From Epiperipatus broadwayi (Eukaryota; Onychophora; Udeonychophora; Euonychophora; Peripatidae): DNA of 64,000 nt. The notes under the pieces are model-generated. The model had not been told where the DNA came from and did not search any database. It saw nothing but the letters and a program-made list of their open reading frames with translations. A program made the translations under genes and the position numbers. The stretch lies in assembly GCA_028023455.1 (NCBI GenBank), contig JAQFVV010006275.1:2053279-2117278 (forward strand), given 5' to 3'. Shown in pieces: positions 13,056 through 23,090 of this stretch. The stretch's first letter is position 1. Every line of letters starts with the position of its first letter.

Positions 13056-13249
13056 TTGTATGTTATATTCAACCATGTTGAATTATATCACTAAACATCA
13101 CATGATCACCATCTCTATACTAGCACATAATTGTTGTAAACAAAGGCAAAATTCTCCATACAGTAGTGCCACCCTGTGCCAAACAGAGTAATCAATGGAT
13201 GCCAGAAGGCTTGTGCATAAAATCCCTATCTAGTGCCTACTCATCCAAT

Positions 13250-13293
13250 ATCCCCAGACTAGTTTCTGGCTTGTGGCTATCATCAATGAGGAG
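13250..13293 (-). ncRNA. Type I hammerhead ribozyme, C3 mutated
   Basis: Minus strand: CTCCTCA, then TTGATGA, then stem II TAGC-CACAA-GCCA, then GAAA, CTAGTC and TGGGGAT. The layout is identical to the copy at 13703-13746, but the invariant first C of CUGAUGA is T and stem II has one G-to-A change. Both changes fit C-to-T/G-to-A decay, and the C3 change would be expected to abolish cleavage. Confidence 0.75.
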
Positions 13294-13702
13294 CCTTGGA
13301 TTTGAGAGCACTGCACTTAGATCTTAGGATCTAATGCAACCCTCCAGCAGCCACATTTTAACTCTACTTTACTACAAAACTATGAGAATGAAATTGAAAA
13401 CATTGTTAATATCTTCAATCTAAGCTCAATAGCTTATATAGTCATATGGGTCTGAACTCAATTCAGCACCCATACATTTTGGTGTCTTTGGCTCTTAAAC
13501 AACCATAGCCACCACTATCCTATTAGGCAGGATTGGTGTTAAACCACTAAACATCACATGATCACCATCTCTATACTAGCACATAATTGTAAACAAAGGC
13601 AAAACTCTCCATACAGTAGTGCCATCCTGTGCCAAACAGAGTAATCAGTGGATGCCAGAAGGCTTGTGCATAAAATCCCTATCTAGTGCCTACTCATCCA
13701 AT

Positions 13703-13746
13703 ATCCCCAGACTAGTTTCTGGCTTGTGGCCATCATCAGTGAGGAG
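13703..13746 (-). ncRNA. Type I hammerhead ribozyme, complete core
   Basis: Minus strand order: stem I 5' strand CTCCTCA, core CTGATGA, stem II TGGC-CACAA-GCCA (4 pairs), core GAAA, minimal stem III C-TA-G closed by the A15.1-U16.1 pair, cleavage triplet GTC, stem I 3' strand TGGGGAT. Stem I forms 6 contiguous pairs, one of them G-U. All conserved core positions match the hammerhead consensus CUGANGA...GAAA...NUH. Stem III of about 2 bp is typical of newt, PLE and retrozyme hammerheads, which are thought to work best as dimers, consistent with the tandem arrangement. Confidence 0.88.
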
Positions 13747-13944
13747 CCTTGGATTTGAGAGCACTGCACCTAGATCTTAGGATCTAATGCAACCCTCCAG
13801 AAACCACCTTTTAACTCTACTTTACTACAAAACTATGAGAATGAAATTGAAAACATTGTTAATATCTTCAATCTAAGCTCAATAGCTTATATAGTCATAT
13901 GGGTCTGAACTCAATTCAGCACTCATACATTTTGGTGTCTTTGG

Positions 13945-14145
13945 CTCTTAGATCCTAAGATCTAGGTGCAGTGCTCTCAAATCCAAGGCTCCTCACTGAT
14001 GATGGCCACAAGCCAGAAACTAGTCCGGGGATATTGGATGAGTAGGCACTAGATAGGGATTTTATGCACAAGCCTTCTGGCATCCATTGATTACTCTGTT
14101 TGGCACAGGGTGGCACTATTGTATGGAGAGTTTTGCCTTTGTTAT
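13945..14145 (+). repeat. Inverted third copy of the hammerhead unit (partial)
   Basis: From about 13945 the sequence is the reverse complement of part of the preceding unit (TAAGATCTAGGTGCAGTGC through the ATTGATTACTCTG block and GGCACTA), so a partial unit lies in opposite orientation next to the tandem dimer. Together with 12872-13055 this makes the cluster a large fold-back. Confidence 0.8.
13989..14032 (+). ncRNA. Type I hammerhead ribozyme, plus strand
   Basis: CTCCTCA, CTGATGA, stem II TGGC-CACAA-GCCA, GAAA, CTAGTC, then CGGGGAT. The catalytic core and GTC site are intact. The only difference from 13703-13746 is the first base after the cleavage site (C in place of T), which breaks the first stem I pair (A with C) and leaves the outer pairs intact. 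Confidence 0.85.
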
Positions 14146-15615
14146 GTTGAATTATATTGGGTTGGATTGTAATATTTATGTACACATTTTCTGGAAATTC
14201 GTGAACTTACTGTGCAATTATCCTAATTTGACATCTCATCTGAGCCTTTCTGCCAAAAATTAATTGATGTTTACAGAAAACATTCTCTCAACATCACTAA
14301 TCTCTTAAATTACAAGAGGAATTGATGATATGATTTATTTTCTGCAACTTTCACCATTATGTATATCCTACCTGTTTCCATTTGTATTCTTTATTTTTTA
14401 GAATGAGATATTGCTATTTTTTTAAATCTGCATGGAATAACAAGAGCATAATCTATTTTTCTTTGAATCATACAGAACTTTACTTGTATCATATAAAAGC
14501 ATCATTTGTACTGCAGTAACAAATTGGAACTTTACTATCCATCTTCATGTATTTGTCTTAACAATCATTTTTGTTGCCATAATTTTTCACCAAAAAGCAA
14601 TTCCATGATATATAAACTTAATATTTGACCTGCTGATGTATTTAAATTTGAGAATAACTAATCTTATTATCATGGAAGCAATTATACTCTATCTCCTTAG
14701 TGTATCAGTACTACTTTAATCATTATTGAAAACAATAGTAATTTCATACTCATGGAGAGGGATTATTTATCATACATTGTATAGAATCCTTAAAAACTTT
14801 GGTTAATTGAATAAAGTTGGAGTTATTTCCTAATATCCTTAAACAAGTCATTGAAACAATTATTTGAGGTTCCTCAAACTAAAGCCAATATTACAAAGAT
14901 ATTTAGAACACAAAATGACTAATTATTCAGGTGTTTCTTGTTTTATGTGAATAAGTGAAATGGATTTTTTTTTGTATGAGACAATTAAACTCATGTTTAA
15001 ATACTTTTTAATAAAGATTAAAATTAAGGTTAATTATGTTCTTTAATAATCAGTAGATTTAAAAAATATTTAGTACTAATGTAACATTAAGTAATGCATA
15101 GCAGAAAATAATTTATCTATTTTAAAAAATTAACAATTCCTAATATTGTTCTTTTTAAAAAAAATGATATCAGCAAACTTTGTGAGACTCATTTTTCTAG
15201 AAAAATTTATGACTCTCAAGACACCAAATGATATTCCAGAAGAAGAAAAAACACCAATTTACAATGTTTTTATAATTATATATTAATGCCAATCAGAAAT
15301 AATTATAAGTCCAAAGCTTTGCAGTTATAAGCCAATTAAATATTTAACTACTTTACATTAATGACTTGAACCAAATTATTATTGTTTGTAATCGCAATTT
15401 AATTTGATCATCCCGAATATGTTAACAATTGGTGATTTTTCAGCATTTTTTTGGTCCTGATTTTTTCAGAACATGAAATTATATTTTAATCTTGGTTAAT
15501 GTATCCTAACATTATTTATCATTAAAATCTTTTATATACAATAAAATTTATGTATTCTTGTATAATATATATTTGATTTGAATACAAGTATAATGTATAT
15601 ACTCAACTTTAGATA
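14146..15615. other. AT-rich, nothing recognised
   Basis: No ORF above chance length, and no repeat copy or RNA motif recognised. Confidence 0.4.
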
Positions 15616-15850
15616 TAATTAGAGGGAATTTAAACACAAACTTTCAAACTCACTTTAGCTATCCATTCCATTTTAAATGATCTCCAATATACGTATTTCG
15701 TGATGAGTGCTGGTTAAGCACAAAATACTGTTATTGATCATTTATCTTTTTTTCATACATGTGTTTATATGTATCGGTTATAAGATGGAGTGGATAGCTG
15801 AGAGGAGCTTGAATGTCTATGTTCAAATCTCCTCTAATTATATATTTGAC
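15616..15850 (+). repeat. Hammerhead/tRNA-like composite repeat, fold-back form
   Basis: Arms at about 15619-15675 and 15783-15840 are imperfect reverse complements. The right arm carries a tRNA-like sequence (GGATAGCTGAGAGGAG as box A, GTCTATGTTCAAATC as box B). Between the arms lies the hammerhead-like core at 15700-15727, followed by TTGATCATTTATC and TTTTTTTCATACATG, matching the spacer order of the minus-strand copy at 4120-4310. A 70-codon ORF here is incidental. Confidence 0.5.
15700..15727 (+). ncRNA. Decayed hammerhead core
   Basis: GTGATGAG, stem II GTGCT(G)-GTTAAGCAC, then AAAA. Compared with the inferred family core CTGATGA...CACGAAA, the first C is G and the CG of CACGAAA has become CA. 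Stem II remains paired. It is probably inactive. Confidence 0.5.
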
Positions 15851-16896
15851 TGTTATTTAGCCTTTTTAAAGTTGAAATCATATTATTATATATATTGTGC
15901 CCTTGTCTGTAGGTCATAGGTAGGGTAGAAAGGTCAATTATTAAAAAATTTTAAATTTTAAGTTATATTTGTAAGATATATAAATAATAATAAGAGAATG
16001 AGATTTTATAATACAATTTAAAGCTAAAAATACCTGGTAGGTAACAGTGTAATAAATTATTTTAAAAGAAAACAATTAAATAAAGCTTAATCATATCATT
16101 GCTTATGGTTGTGAAAGCTGGCCATATAAAATAATACAGCTATAGATAGTTAAAAGTATATCAATTATTTAGTATAATATTTAAAAAACTAATAAATTAA
16201 ATAAATGAAATGTAATGTTATAATTGTATTTAAAAATCAAATTTAATAGAGTATAATTTATTAATAAACTGTGGGATGGTGAGAATTATATTTAGTTCTA
16301 CATTTTAAAATTATTTTCTAAATTTTTTTATAAAATATATCAGTTTTGGTAATTTAGACCGAGACGTAAATAAAAATCATTTGATAAAAGTTAGTAGACA
16401 CGTGACCGTATATTACATGCCTTCACACACACTCTTGTTAAAATAATAATAAACTGTGTGAATTTAAAACTAGATATAATTGCCATCGATCTTTAAAGTG
16501 AAAGTTTAAAAATATTAAATATTGTTTTAATAATTATTTTAAAACTTAGATGATTTTTTTTATATAAAACTATAATTGAATTTAAAAATATTGGTATAAA
16601 TATTCCAGACATTACGTCATCAGTTCTTAACTTTAAACATCTATTCTGTTATCAAAATAAAATGAATAAATTGTTCGCGCTAAAATAAATATTAACCAAT
16701 CAAAGGATGTAAAATTAAGAGAAAAAATCTAAGAATTATACAGAGCGGGGAGAAGTAATGTGTAAGTGAAAGAGAAAGTAACACATTTTGATAGCTGGTA
16801 ACATCGTAGCTGAACAGTAGTATAAATTTATAATTTCGGATTTATTCTAAAAGTTATTCTGTGACATATAATATATTTTGACTACAGAGATATGTA
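15851..16896. other. AT-rich, nothing recognised
   Basis: No coding or repeat feature recognised. A slightly more mixed patch at 16735-16830 (GAGCGGGGAGAAG and GAAAGAGAAAG) precedes the small ORF at 16897 and could be a 5' flank, but no promoter element is convincing. Confidence 0.35.
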
Positions 16897-17142
16897 TTGC
16901 TAATTTTAAGTTTATCTTACCAGGAAATTTTATTCAAATTTAACCAGAAAGCCTACAGTAACATGGAAGTACAAGAAAAAATATTTAAAGTGATTGCTGA
17001 AAGAAAAATAATTGGGAATCATCTTAATGCCACTTTAGTTGTGCTCAACCTGAAACTTAATCTTATAACTGAAAGGAATACAATTGGGACGATATGTGAA
17101 AATCTGAAAAAGAAGCTGCTGATCGTCAAGAACAATTTATGA
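16897..17142 (+). CDS. Hypothetical small ORF (unsupported)
   Basis: An 81-codon frame. The later ATG at 16963 would give about 59 residues starting MEVQEKIFKVIAERK. The peptide is Lys/Glu/Ile rich with an amphipathic-helix look and a repeated ERxxIG pattern (AERKIIGN, TERNTIGT). No domain, signal peptide or membrane segment was recognised. It stands alone, without a recognisable partner exon, in a moderately mixed-composition patch. It may be an exon of a divergent gene, a relic of a mobile element, or chance. Confidence 0.2.
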   Translation: MLILSLSYQEILFKFNQKAYSNMEVQEKIFKVIAERKIIGNHLNATLVVLNLKLNLITERNTIGTICENLKKKLLIVKNNL

Positions 17143-19012
17143 CGATAAATTTACAGAGCTATCTTAAAACTAAGTTATACTTCTCTATGAACAAAATTTT
17201 AATATGCGTTCTAGTACCAAGAAAATAATAATGAAGAAAAGTGTTTATTTTAAAAAGAAAACATTATTAAAAGATATAGTTCCAGAATTATGAAATAAAG
17301 GAAAGTAAAAAGATCAAAGTGCTATAAGTATTCTATGGCAAGGTGCCTAAAACTTTATCTCGATCAGAGAAAAATATTACAAAGAATCTAATGGAGAAAA
17401 TGCTTGATTAAAGAAATATAAAATTAAATGATTAAATAGAAATGGATCCATGGAAAACGGAAAAATTTGCTAAATCTTTAAATAAAAGTACGTACAAGAT
17501 GCATCGGGGAAAACAAAGCGCGCGGGGAAAAAAGCTAGCAGACTATGTTGAAGGAGATATCAAGAATTAATAAGTGTATAAAATATTGAGAAAACTAAGG
17601 ATCATCGTCGATGAAGATTATTAAACAGAGTTATTTTTTAAAATAGAACATTAAGTGATTGAAGAAAAATAAAGTATATATATTTTTTTTTTTAGCTTTA
17701 CTATGAACAATCTTCAAGCAAGTTCGACAAAGCAGTATCGTAAATATAGTTTAATATGTTTATTTGATTGTATTTAAAATATAAAAATTCTATATTAGCT
17801 TAGGGAAACATATAAACATGAATTTAAGAATAATGAGATTTTAAATATAATAGCTTAATAGAATGATAGAAATATTATTATAAAAATAAAATGTATGTAT
17901 GGAAGTTTTAAATATCTACAAGAAGTAATGGAATGGTGAAGCCTTCAGAATACGATCAAGAAGATAGAGATCGTTTTGGTAATTGTGATATTATTGATAA
18001 TGCATAATGTATTTTTTTTTTTAGGTCATCTATTAATGAAGAATGATGTATGAAAGTTTTTAAATTATAAGTACACATTTTATCCAACATTAAAACATAT
18101 ATTTGAGATAGTAGTAATTTTAAATGTGCATGCAATAAGTTGTTTTAAAAAATATAATTAATAATAAGTATCATAATAATTATGTGATTCTTTTGAACTT
18201 TTATGTTGCAAAATATCCAGATAATTTTAAAATAGTTGGTATATTATAAATATACGAGATAAGTAGTAAAAGATTTTCTTAAGAATAGCTGTATAGTTTG
18301 AACTAAAAATGAATTTTATTATTGTTAGAAATGTAGACAGAAATTTGTCGATGTACTGCATAGATAAATCTAGAGAAATAAAATCGGATAGTGACTTGGT
18401 AGTACTGGTGTAGAGGAAACCAAGATGATGTTTTTTGCCAAGAAATAAGAAAAATCAAATATTTGGATCATAGTATTTTGTGTGATTTCAGTATAGCTAA
18501 CTAAGTCCTATCACTGAACACATATATTTTGGACAGTGTTTTTACGTATCTTTGAAACTTTTTGATGTTATATAAAGCTGAAGGAATAGCTTTAGCATCA
18601 CTCCTATAGTAGAGGTGGATAGACAGATAAAGGTCACTCCTCTATGGTGTTCTTTAAATTCACTGTGCCATCATTGTCAAGTTTTATGACGGATAATATT
18701 CTAGTTATTTGTGATCCTGCGCATCTATTTTCGCTATCCTTGTTTCATGAATATACATCGTCAGAAAGATATTTTATAGAAATAATACATAAAATAGAAA
18801 TGAAGCTAGGTTGTCGTTATGTAAGAATAGTTTATTTACTAGAATGAGTTAGAATTGTTATTTTAAAAGTGAAAGTATAAATGTCATAAAGAGATGAAGA
18901 ATCATATGATATAGTTTTAAAAAGTAATTCTGAAATGAATATAAGATTTTAAAGGAAAAATCTAAACAAAGTTTTTAAAGTAATAATAAAATTTTAATAT
19001 TTTATATGATAT
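17143..19012. other. AT-rich, nothing recognised
   Basis: A 67-codon frame at 18644-18847 has no recognisable family. No repeats were recognised. The base composition is slightly less extreme around 18600-18760. Confidence 0.35.
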
Positions 19013-19057
19013 CCCCCTCCCCCCCCCCCCCCCCCCCTTCCTTGGCGCGGGGGGGGG
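19013..19057. repeat. Poly-C tract followed by poly-G tract
   Basis: About 24 C residues with one T (19013-19037), then TTCCTTGGCGC, then a run of 9 G (19049-19057). The two tracts can pair as a very stable hairpin, and either strand could form a G-quadruplex. This is very unusual for DNA of this composition. Confidence 0.95.
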
Positions 19058-19959
19058 TCAATATAATATTTATTTTAATAGTCTGTTCTTGCAGATGTTT
19101 TCAAATATAAATAAACTTGTTTATATACATCTTAGAATGTTTTGGAGATGATCAAATCTATGATTCAAGATTTTTCATCATCTAATGCTCATTGTAAGAG
19201 TTGAAAGTCGATGTCGAGCAATTTGTTATTTACATTTTGGGTATTTATTTTTAATACATGTTAGAGATATTAGTGAAAAAGAAAGAAATTTTATTTTAAA
19301 CATATTCTTTTAATATCGGATTTTAAAATTAGCACAATCTAGAAGTTAAAGGAAAATCAACTATGCTATAAATAGCTTTACATTTGCAAATTAAAAGGAG
19401 GAAATCTTACTTTCAAATTTCCTGATAAAAAAAAAATCTTAACTATATTAGTTTTTATAACCCTTTATATGATCTTCTTTATCCTTTTTGTCTAGTTCTA
19501 GAAAACATGAATTATTTATTAGTGTTGTGATTTTTATTAACTTTGATAAAGATATATACATATATTTCAGAATAAACTTATCACTTCTCTCACATTTGAT
19601 TACTTGAATAAGTGAATCTTAGCAAATATTTTAATGATAAAAAACTGCAAGATTATTCTGCATCACTTTAAACGATGAGAAGATGGTTCAGTGTTAGAAT
19701 AGTCTGGTAAGAAAAGAATCTCGTTACATTTCTGACTAAAAGTAAAAAAAAAAAATCTCATTAGGCTCATGAGATAAAATATCTGTGCTACAATAAGTAC
19801 AATATTGTTTTTAAATAAATGCCTTTCTTTCCTTTCGATGATATATATATTATTTATTAAGATGTAATCATTCTCACTGATGATAAAGCATTGCTATAGT
19901 TGTTATGACAACAAACTAAAAGAGTTCCTCATAATACAAAAAATGATAAGAAATGCTAT
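19058..19959. other. AT-rich, nothing recognised
   Basis: No coding or repeat feature recognised before the first PLE similarity near 19960. Confidence 0.4.
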
Positions 19960-21060
19960 ACCAGTTATGGATATACGGATTACTCCAAAAGGATTGCAAG
20001 TATAAAGAAAATTAATACATTTCAGCAAAAAATCCACATCTTAATGGTTTATCCACTAAGATTTATTATTAGTTTTAAAAGTGTATCAAAATTTCTCCGA
20101 ATTCTTAATCTATTGAACTATATATAATAACACTTTTGTCAGAGATTTTAAGTACTTTATAGAATTTATTAAAAATATAAAAGTAGAAAGAGTTGACATT
20201 TTAATAAGTTTTAAAGGGAAGGTTTATTTATAAATGTATTCAATAATCAAGGATTGTCTATTGTAAAATAAATAAATAAATATGATAGACTTTTTAAGAT
20301 TCTTTATAACAATATAGCACAGAATTGTATCAAAGAAAGTTAAGATTTATCTATGAGTTCACCACTGATCATCAAAAGTCTAGCTTCATTATGTCAGTGA
20401 TATATTCATTGTATGGACACATGATGAAGATGTAATACAAATACTCTGATTACAAATAAACATTATCTCTAATTAAATTTATAATAAGAATTAGAACAAA
20501 AACTAGCATTTAAAAGAGCTTTTGTGACAAGACTATCTCAAAGCAAATAACAAAGATATTATTTACAGGAAACCCCGCACCACAGGAAAATTCTTGTCAT
20601 GTACAGTAAATACTGATAGAAATATAAATAATGGAATTATATTATCACTGGATTAGAGCAAAAGAAGTTTATTTAGAGTTCAGTGACTTAGAAAATAAAA
20701 AATTCAATCTAGAACAAATTCTCATGAACTATGATTATTCATCAGTTATTATTAACAAAACATTAACTAGACAACAAAAATAAACATCAAAAGGAAAAAA
20801 ACAATGTGTGGTATAGTTTAACCATATATACCAGGGATACCAAACAAACTAAAAGGAAATCTGCAATCAATATAGCATAACAATAATCTTCCAAAACCCT
20901 AGCATAATGTAAGATATCCTAATTTCTATAATCTAAGCACAAAGTTGTGGAAATGTATGATTCACCCATCAAAAATGTTAAAAATATAAAACTGATTAGA
21001 AAGAAAAAGATTAATGACATGTTTCAATGAACATATATCTGATTAAGAAGCACAAGAATA
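19960..21060 (+). pseudogene. Penelope-like element RT relic, plus strand
   Basis: Degenerate plus-strand copy of the PLE found in opposite orientation at 21.75-23.09 kb. Corresponding tracts read, in order: a YGL.K-like and PLRFIISF tract (near 20040-20070), FVRDFKYFIEFIKNIKVERVDIL (about 20140-20200), EGLFINVFNNQGLSIVK (about 20215-20270), MSSPLIIKSLASL (about 20350), DIFIVWTHDEDV equivalent to the YVDD block (about 20398-20440), and GIV.PYIPGIPNKLKGN (about 20810-20870). The order equals RT motifs through the C-terminal PYIPG segment. The catalytic VDD is lost (the tract reads as DIF) and there are many stops. Penelope RT is telomerase-related and primes at chromosomal breaks; this copy cannot act. 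Confidence 0.75.
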
Positions 21061-21164
21061 TTAGTAGAGAATAAAAAATAAAAAGATGAAAATTTTAAAA
21101 AGCTGCTCATTTGATTGGTTGACAATCCATAATACTTGCCTGAAAGTTTGTAATAATGGTATAT

Positions 21165-21310
21165 TATTAGATGTGATATGTTTGGACTATTTCCATCATC
21201 TATGAGTGAATGTTGAATGTACAGAAAATTTTAAACTTTATTTAAACTTTTCAAATACAAACAACTTGTTAGTAATAATGCACAATTAGTAGACACCACA
21301 GGTTAGTAAT
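21165..21310 (+). repeat. PLE-associated terminal block
   Basis: Contains TTTGGACTATTTCCATCATC, then TGTTGAATG, AACTTTATTTAAA and AACTTGTTAGTAATA. Homologous blocks make up both arms of the fold-back insertion at 53293-53685 and occur inverted at about 31020-31130. Bases 21165-21212 also match the reverse complement of 22960-23010, inside the minus-strand PLE. It is likely a pLTR or 5' segment of the PLE family lying between the two convergent copies. Confidence 0.6.
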
Positions 21311-21361
21311 TACACAACATTTCAAGTAGTTTTATTCTCCATTCTTGATATGCACAGTGAC

Positions 21362-21455
21362 AGTATTCATATGGAAGTTGAACTCACACCTTTAGATTTT
21401 TGAAATATCGAATTTAAGGCAAACGCTCTAACCAACTGAGCTATTCTGTCGAAAG
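21362..21455 (-). repeat. tRNA-like sequence / SINE head
   Basis: Minus strand: GAATAGCTCAGTTGGTTAGAG is a near-perfect box A and D-arm, followed by CGTTTGCCTTAAATTCG as an anticodon-arm-like segment, then GGTGTGAGTTCAACTTCC as box B. The anticodon stem does not pair well, the T-arm is weak and the intervening segment is too long, so I call it a tRNA-derived SINE head or a tRNA pseudogene. Confidence 0.55.
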
Positions 21456-21749
21456 CAACAGATAGTAAAAATTTGATATATTTATATATGAGGGTTGGTT
21501 GAAATCTTCCTGAGTCCTTCATTTTTTTTTCTTCCTAAGTCCTTCAATTTTTTTAAATAATATTTTTCCTAAGAGCAAGATTAATTAGAGGCTTTCATAC
21601 ATTGTGTATTGCCACACTGGGTTGACTCATATGAGCAGCTTTCTTGAATTTTCTTCTATGCATTTTTTCCTCTTTATCCAATATTTTTGTATTTTCCCAA
21701 TTTATACATACATGGTCTGCTACGATAGACATCTGTTTTTTCTCTTTTA

Positions 21750-23090
21750 ACCATTAGCTTGTGTTTTTCCTATCACTGTACAACAGAGTGACAGGTCTCA
21801 CCAATATATTTCCTTCCACATTCACATGGCATTTCATAGATGCAGTTTTTGTTCTTCAGCATTTCCAGTTTAGGCTTAGTAGAAATAAGAATTCCTCAAA
21901 GTGGTGTATGGCTTTGGAAAGCTGTTCTAATGTTATATTGACTGCAGATTTTCTTTAATTTATCTGCCACTCCTGGTATGTATGGATACACTACAGTACC
22001 AATATTTGTTTTTCCTTTTTGTGTCTCTTTGTATTGTCTATTAAAGGTTTTTTTGATGATAGCTGATGGATAACCATTCTTCATAAGTGTTTGTTCTATG
22101 TTACTTTTTTCTTTTTTCCAAATCACTAGGTTTCTGAACAAACCTCCTTTGCTCTATTCCATAGTGATAGTACAATTCCATGTTTACTACTTCTGGTATG
22201 ATTGGATGCATATGCTAAGTACTTGCCAGTGTGTGTTGTTTTTTACTTTGCCCTGAAGGAGTCTTGTCACAAGAACATCCAGGAATGCCAATTTTTGTTC
22301 TCATTCTGATTCCATTGTGAAAATTAATTGAAGGGGATATGTTGTTAATATGTATCCAGAATGACTGTAATTGCAACTCATCATGCGGCCTTACCACAAA
22401 TGTATCATCAACATACCAAAGTCACACTTTAGGCAGACATGAGTACTATTTATGGCCATGGTTTCAAGTTCTTCCATATAAATGTTGCTCAGCAAAGGTG
22501 ACAAATGTGATCCCATGGCCATTCCTTGATTTTGTTGGAAGAATTTTGAGTTATATTGAAAGTATGCCATTGTTATGCAGAATGTTAATAATTCCATTAT
22601 ATTATCAATAGGTAGGGTTGTTCTAGTTTGTAGACTATTATCATCATATAACCTTTTTCTTACGATAGACAATACCTCATCACATGGTACATTTATAAAC
22701 AGACTTTCCATATCAGAGTGTACCAATATGTCATTTCTTTCCATTTTCATGTTCCTAACTAATTCTACAAAGTGCTTAAAATCCCTGATGAAAGATTGTG
22801 TCCTATATGCCAATGGACTAAGAACTTTGAGGAAGAAATGTTGACAAATTTTGACATGGTGAATTTCTAAAACTAACAATAGGCCTTAATGGAACATTGT
22901 CTTTATGGATTTTAGGTGGTCCATACACGTGAGGAATCTTGCTAAAGTATGAAGTTAATTTCCTTTTCTCTGAATCACTCATAGATGATGAAATAGTCTA
23001 ACATATCACATCTAACAATCCATAATGTTTCAAAAACTTATTAATCTTGTCCTTTATTACTGCTTTTGATAGAATAGCAAATTGGTCAAA
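21750..23090 (-). pseudogene. Penelope-like element: RT plus GIY-YIG endonuclease
   Basis: Read from 23090 downwards: KFLKHYGLLDVIC with a TAG at about 23005, then YFSKIPHVYGPPKIHKDN and VPLRPIVSF (RT N-terminal block, about 22950-22865), SFIRDFKHFVELVRNMKMER, then SLFINVPCDEVLSIV, then QNQGMAMGSHLSPLLSNIYMEELE (22879-22391 frame). After a frameshift come the catalytic YVDDTFVVRPHDE (YVDD at 22415-22404), then NGYPSAIIKKTF and TVVYPYIPGVADKLKKICSQYNIRTAFQS (22141-21896), and finally CIYEMPCECGRKYIGETCHSVVQ (about 21850-21775), the GIY-YIG endonuclease start, cut by stop codons. The order RT then GIY-YIG is diagnostic of EN+ Penelope elements. The element is broken by at least one frameshift and several stops, but is much better preserved than the plus copy. 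Confidence 0.9.

Larger units (their letters stand above)
13093..13960 (-). repeat. Tandem dimer of ~455-bp hammerhead (retrozyme-like) unit
   Basis: Two head-to-tail copies begin at 13093 and 13549 with AAACATCACATGATCACC and are highly similar along their length. Each contains one hammerhead ribozyme, read on the minus strand. The two ribozyme cleavage sites are ~453 bp apart, so cleavage of a minus-strand multimer would release unit-length RNA. There is no ORF of note. A tandem non-coding unit of a few hundred bp with one type I hammerhead each is the defining layout of retrozymes and of hammerhead-bearing PLE-derived satellites. Diverged relatives occur at 43.1-43.9 kb, and end fragments at 38.1-38.3 kb. 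Confidence 0.8.

Noticed and set aside
13093-13960. CRISPR-like or simple satellite array
   Set aside because: Only two units, no short spaced repeats, eukaryotic context; the embedded hammerheads give a better explanation.
13955-14185. 76-codon minus-strand ORF
   Set aside because: It lies over the inverted hammerhead unit; the RNA structure explains the conservation, not a protein.
21362-21455. Functional tRNA gene on the minus strand
   Set aside because: Box A is excellent, but the anticodon and T arms do not fold to a standard cloverleaf and the spacing is too long.
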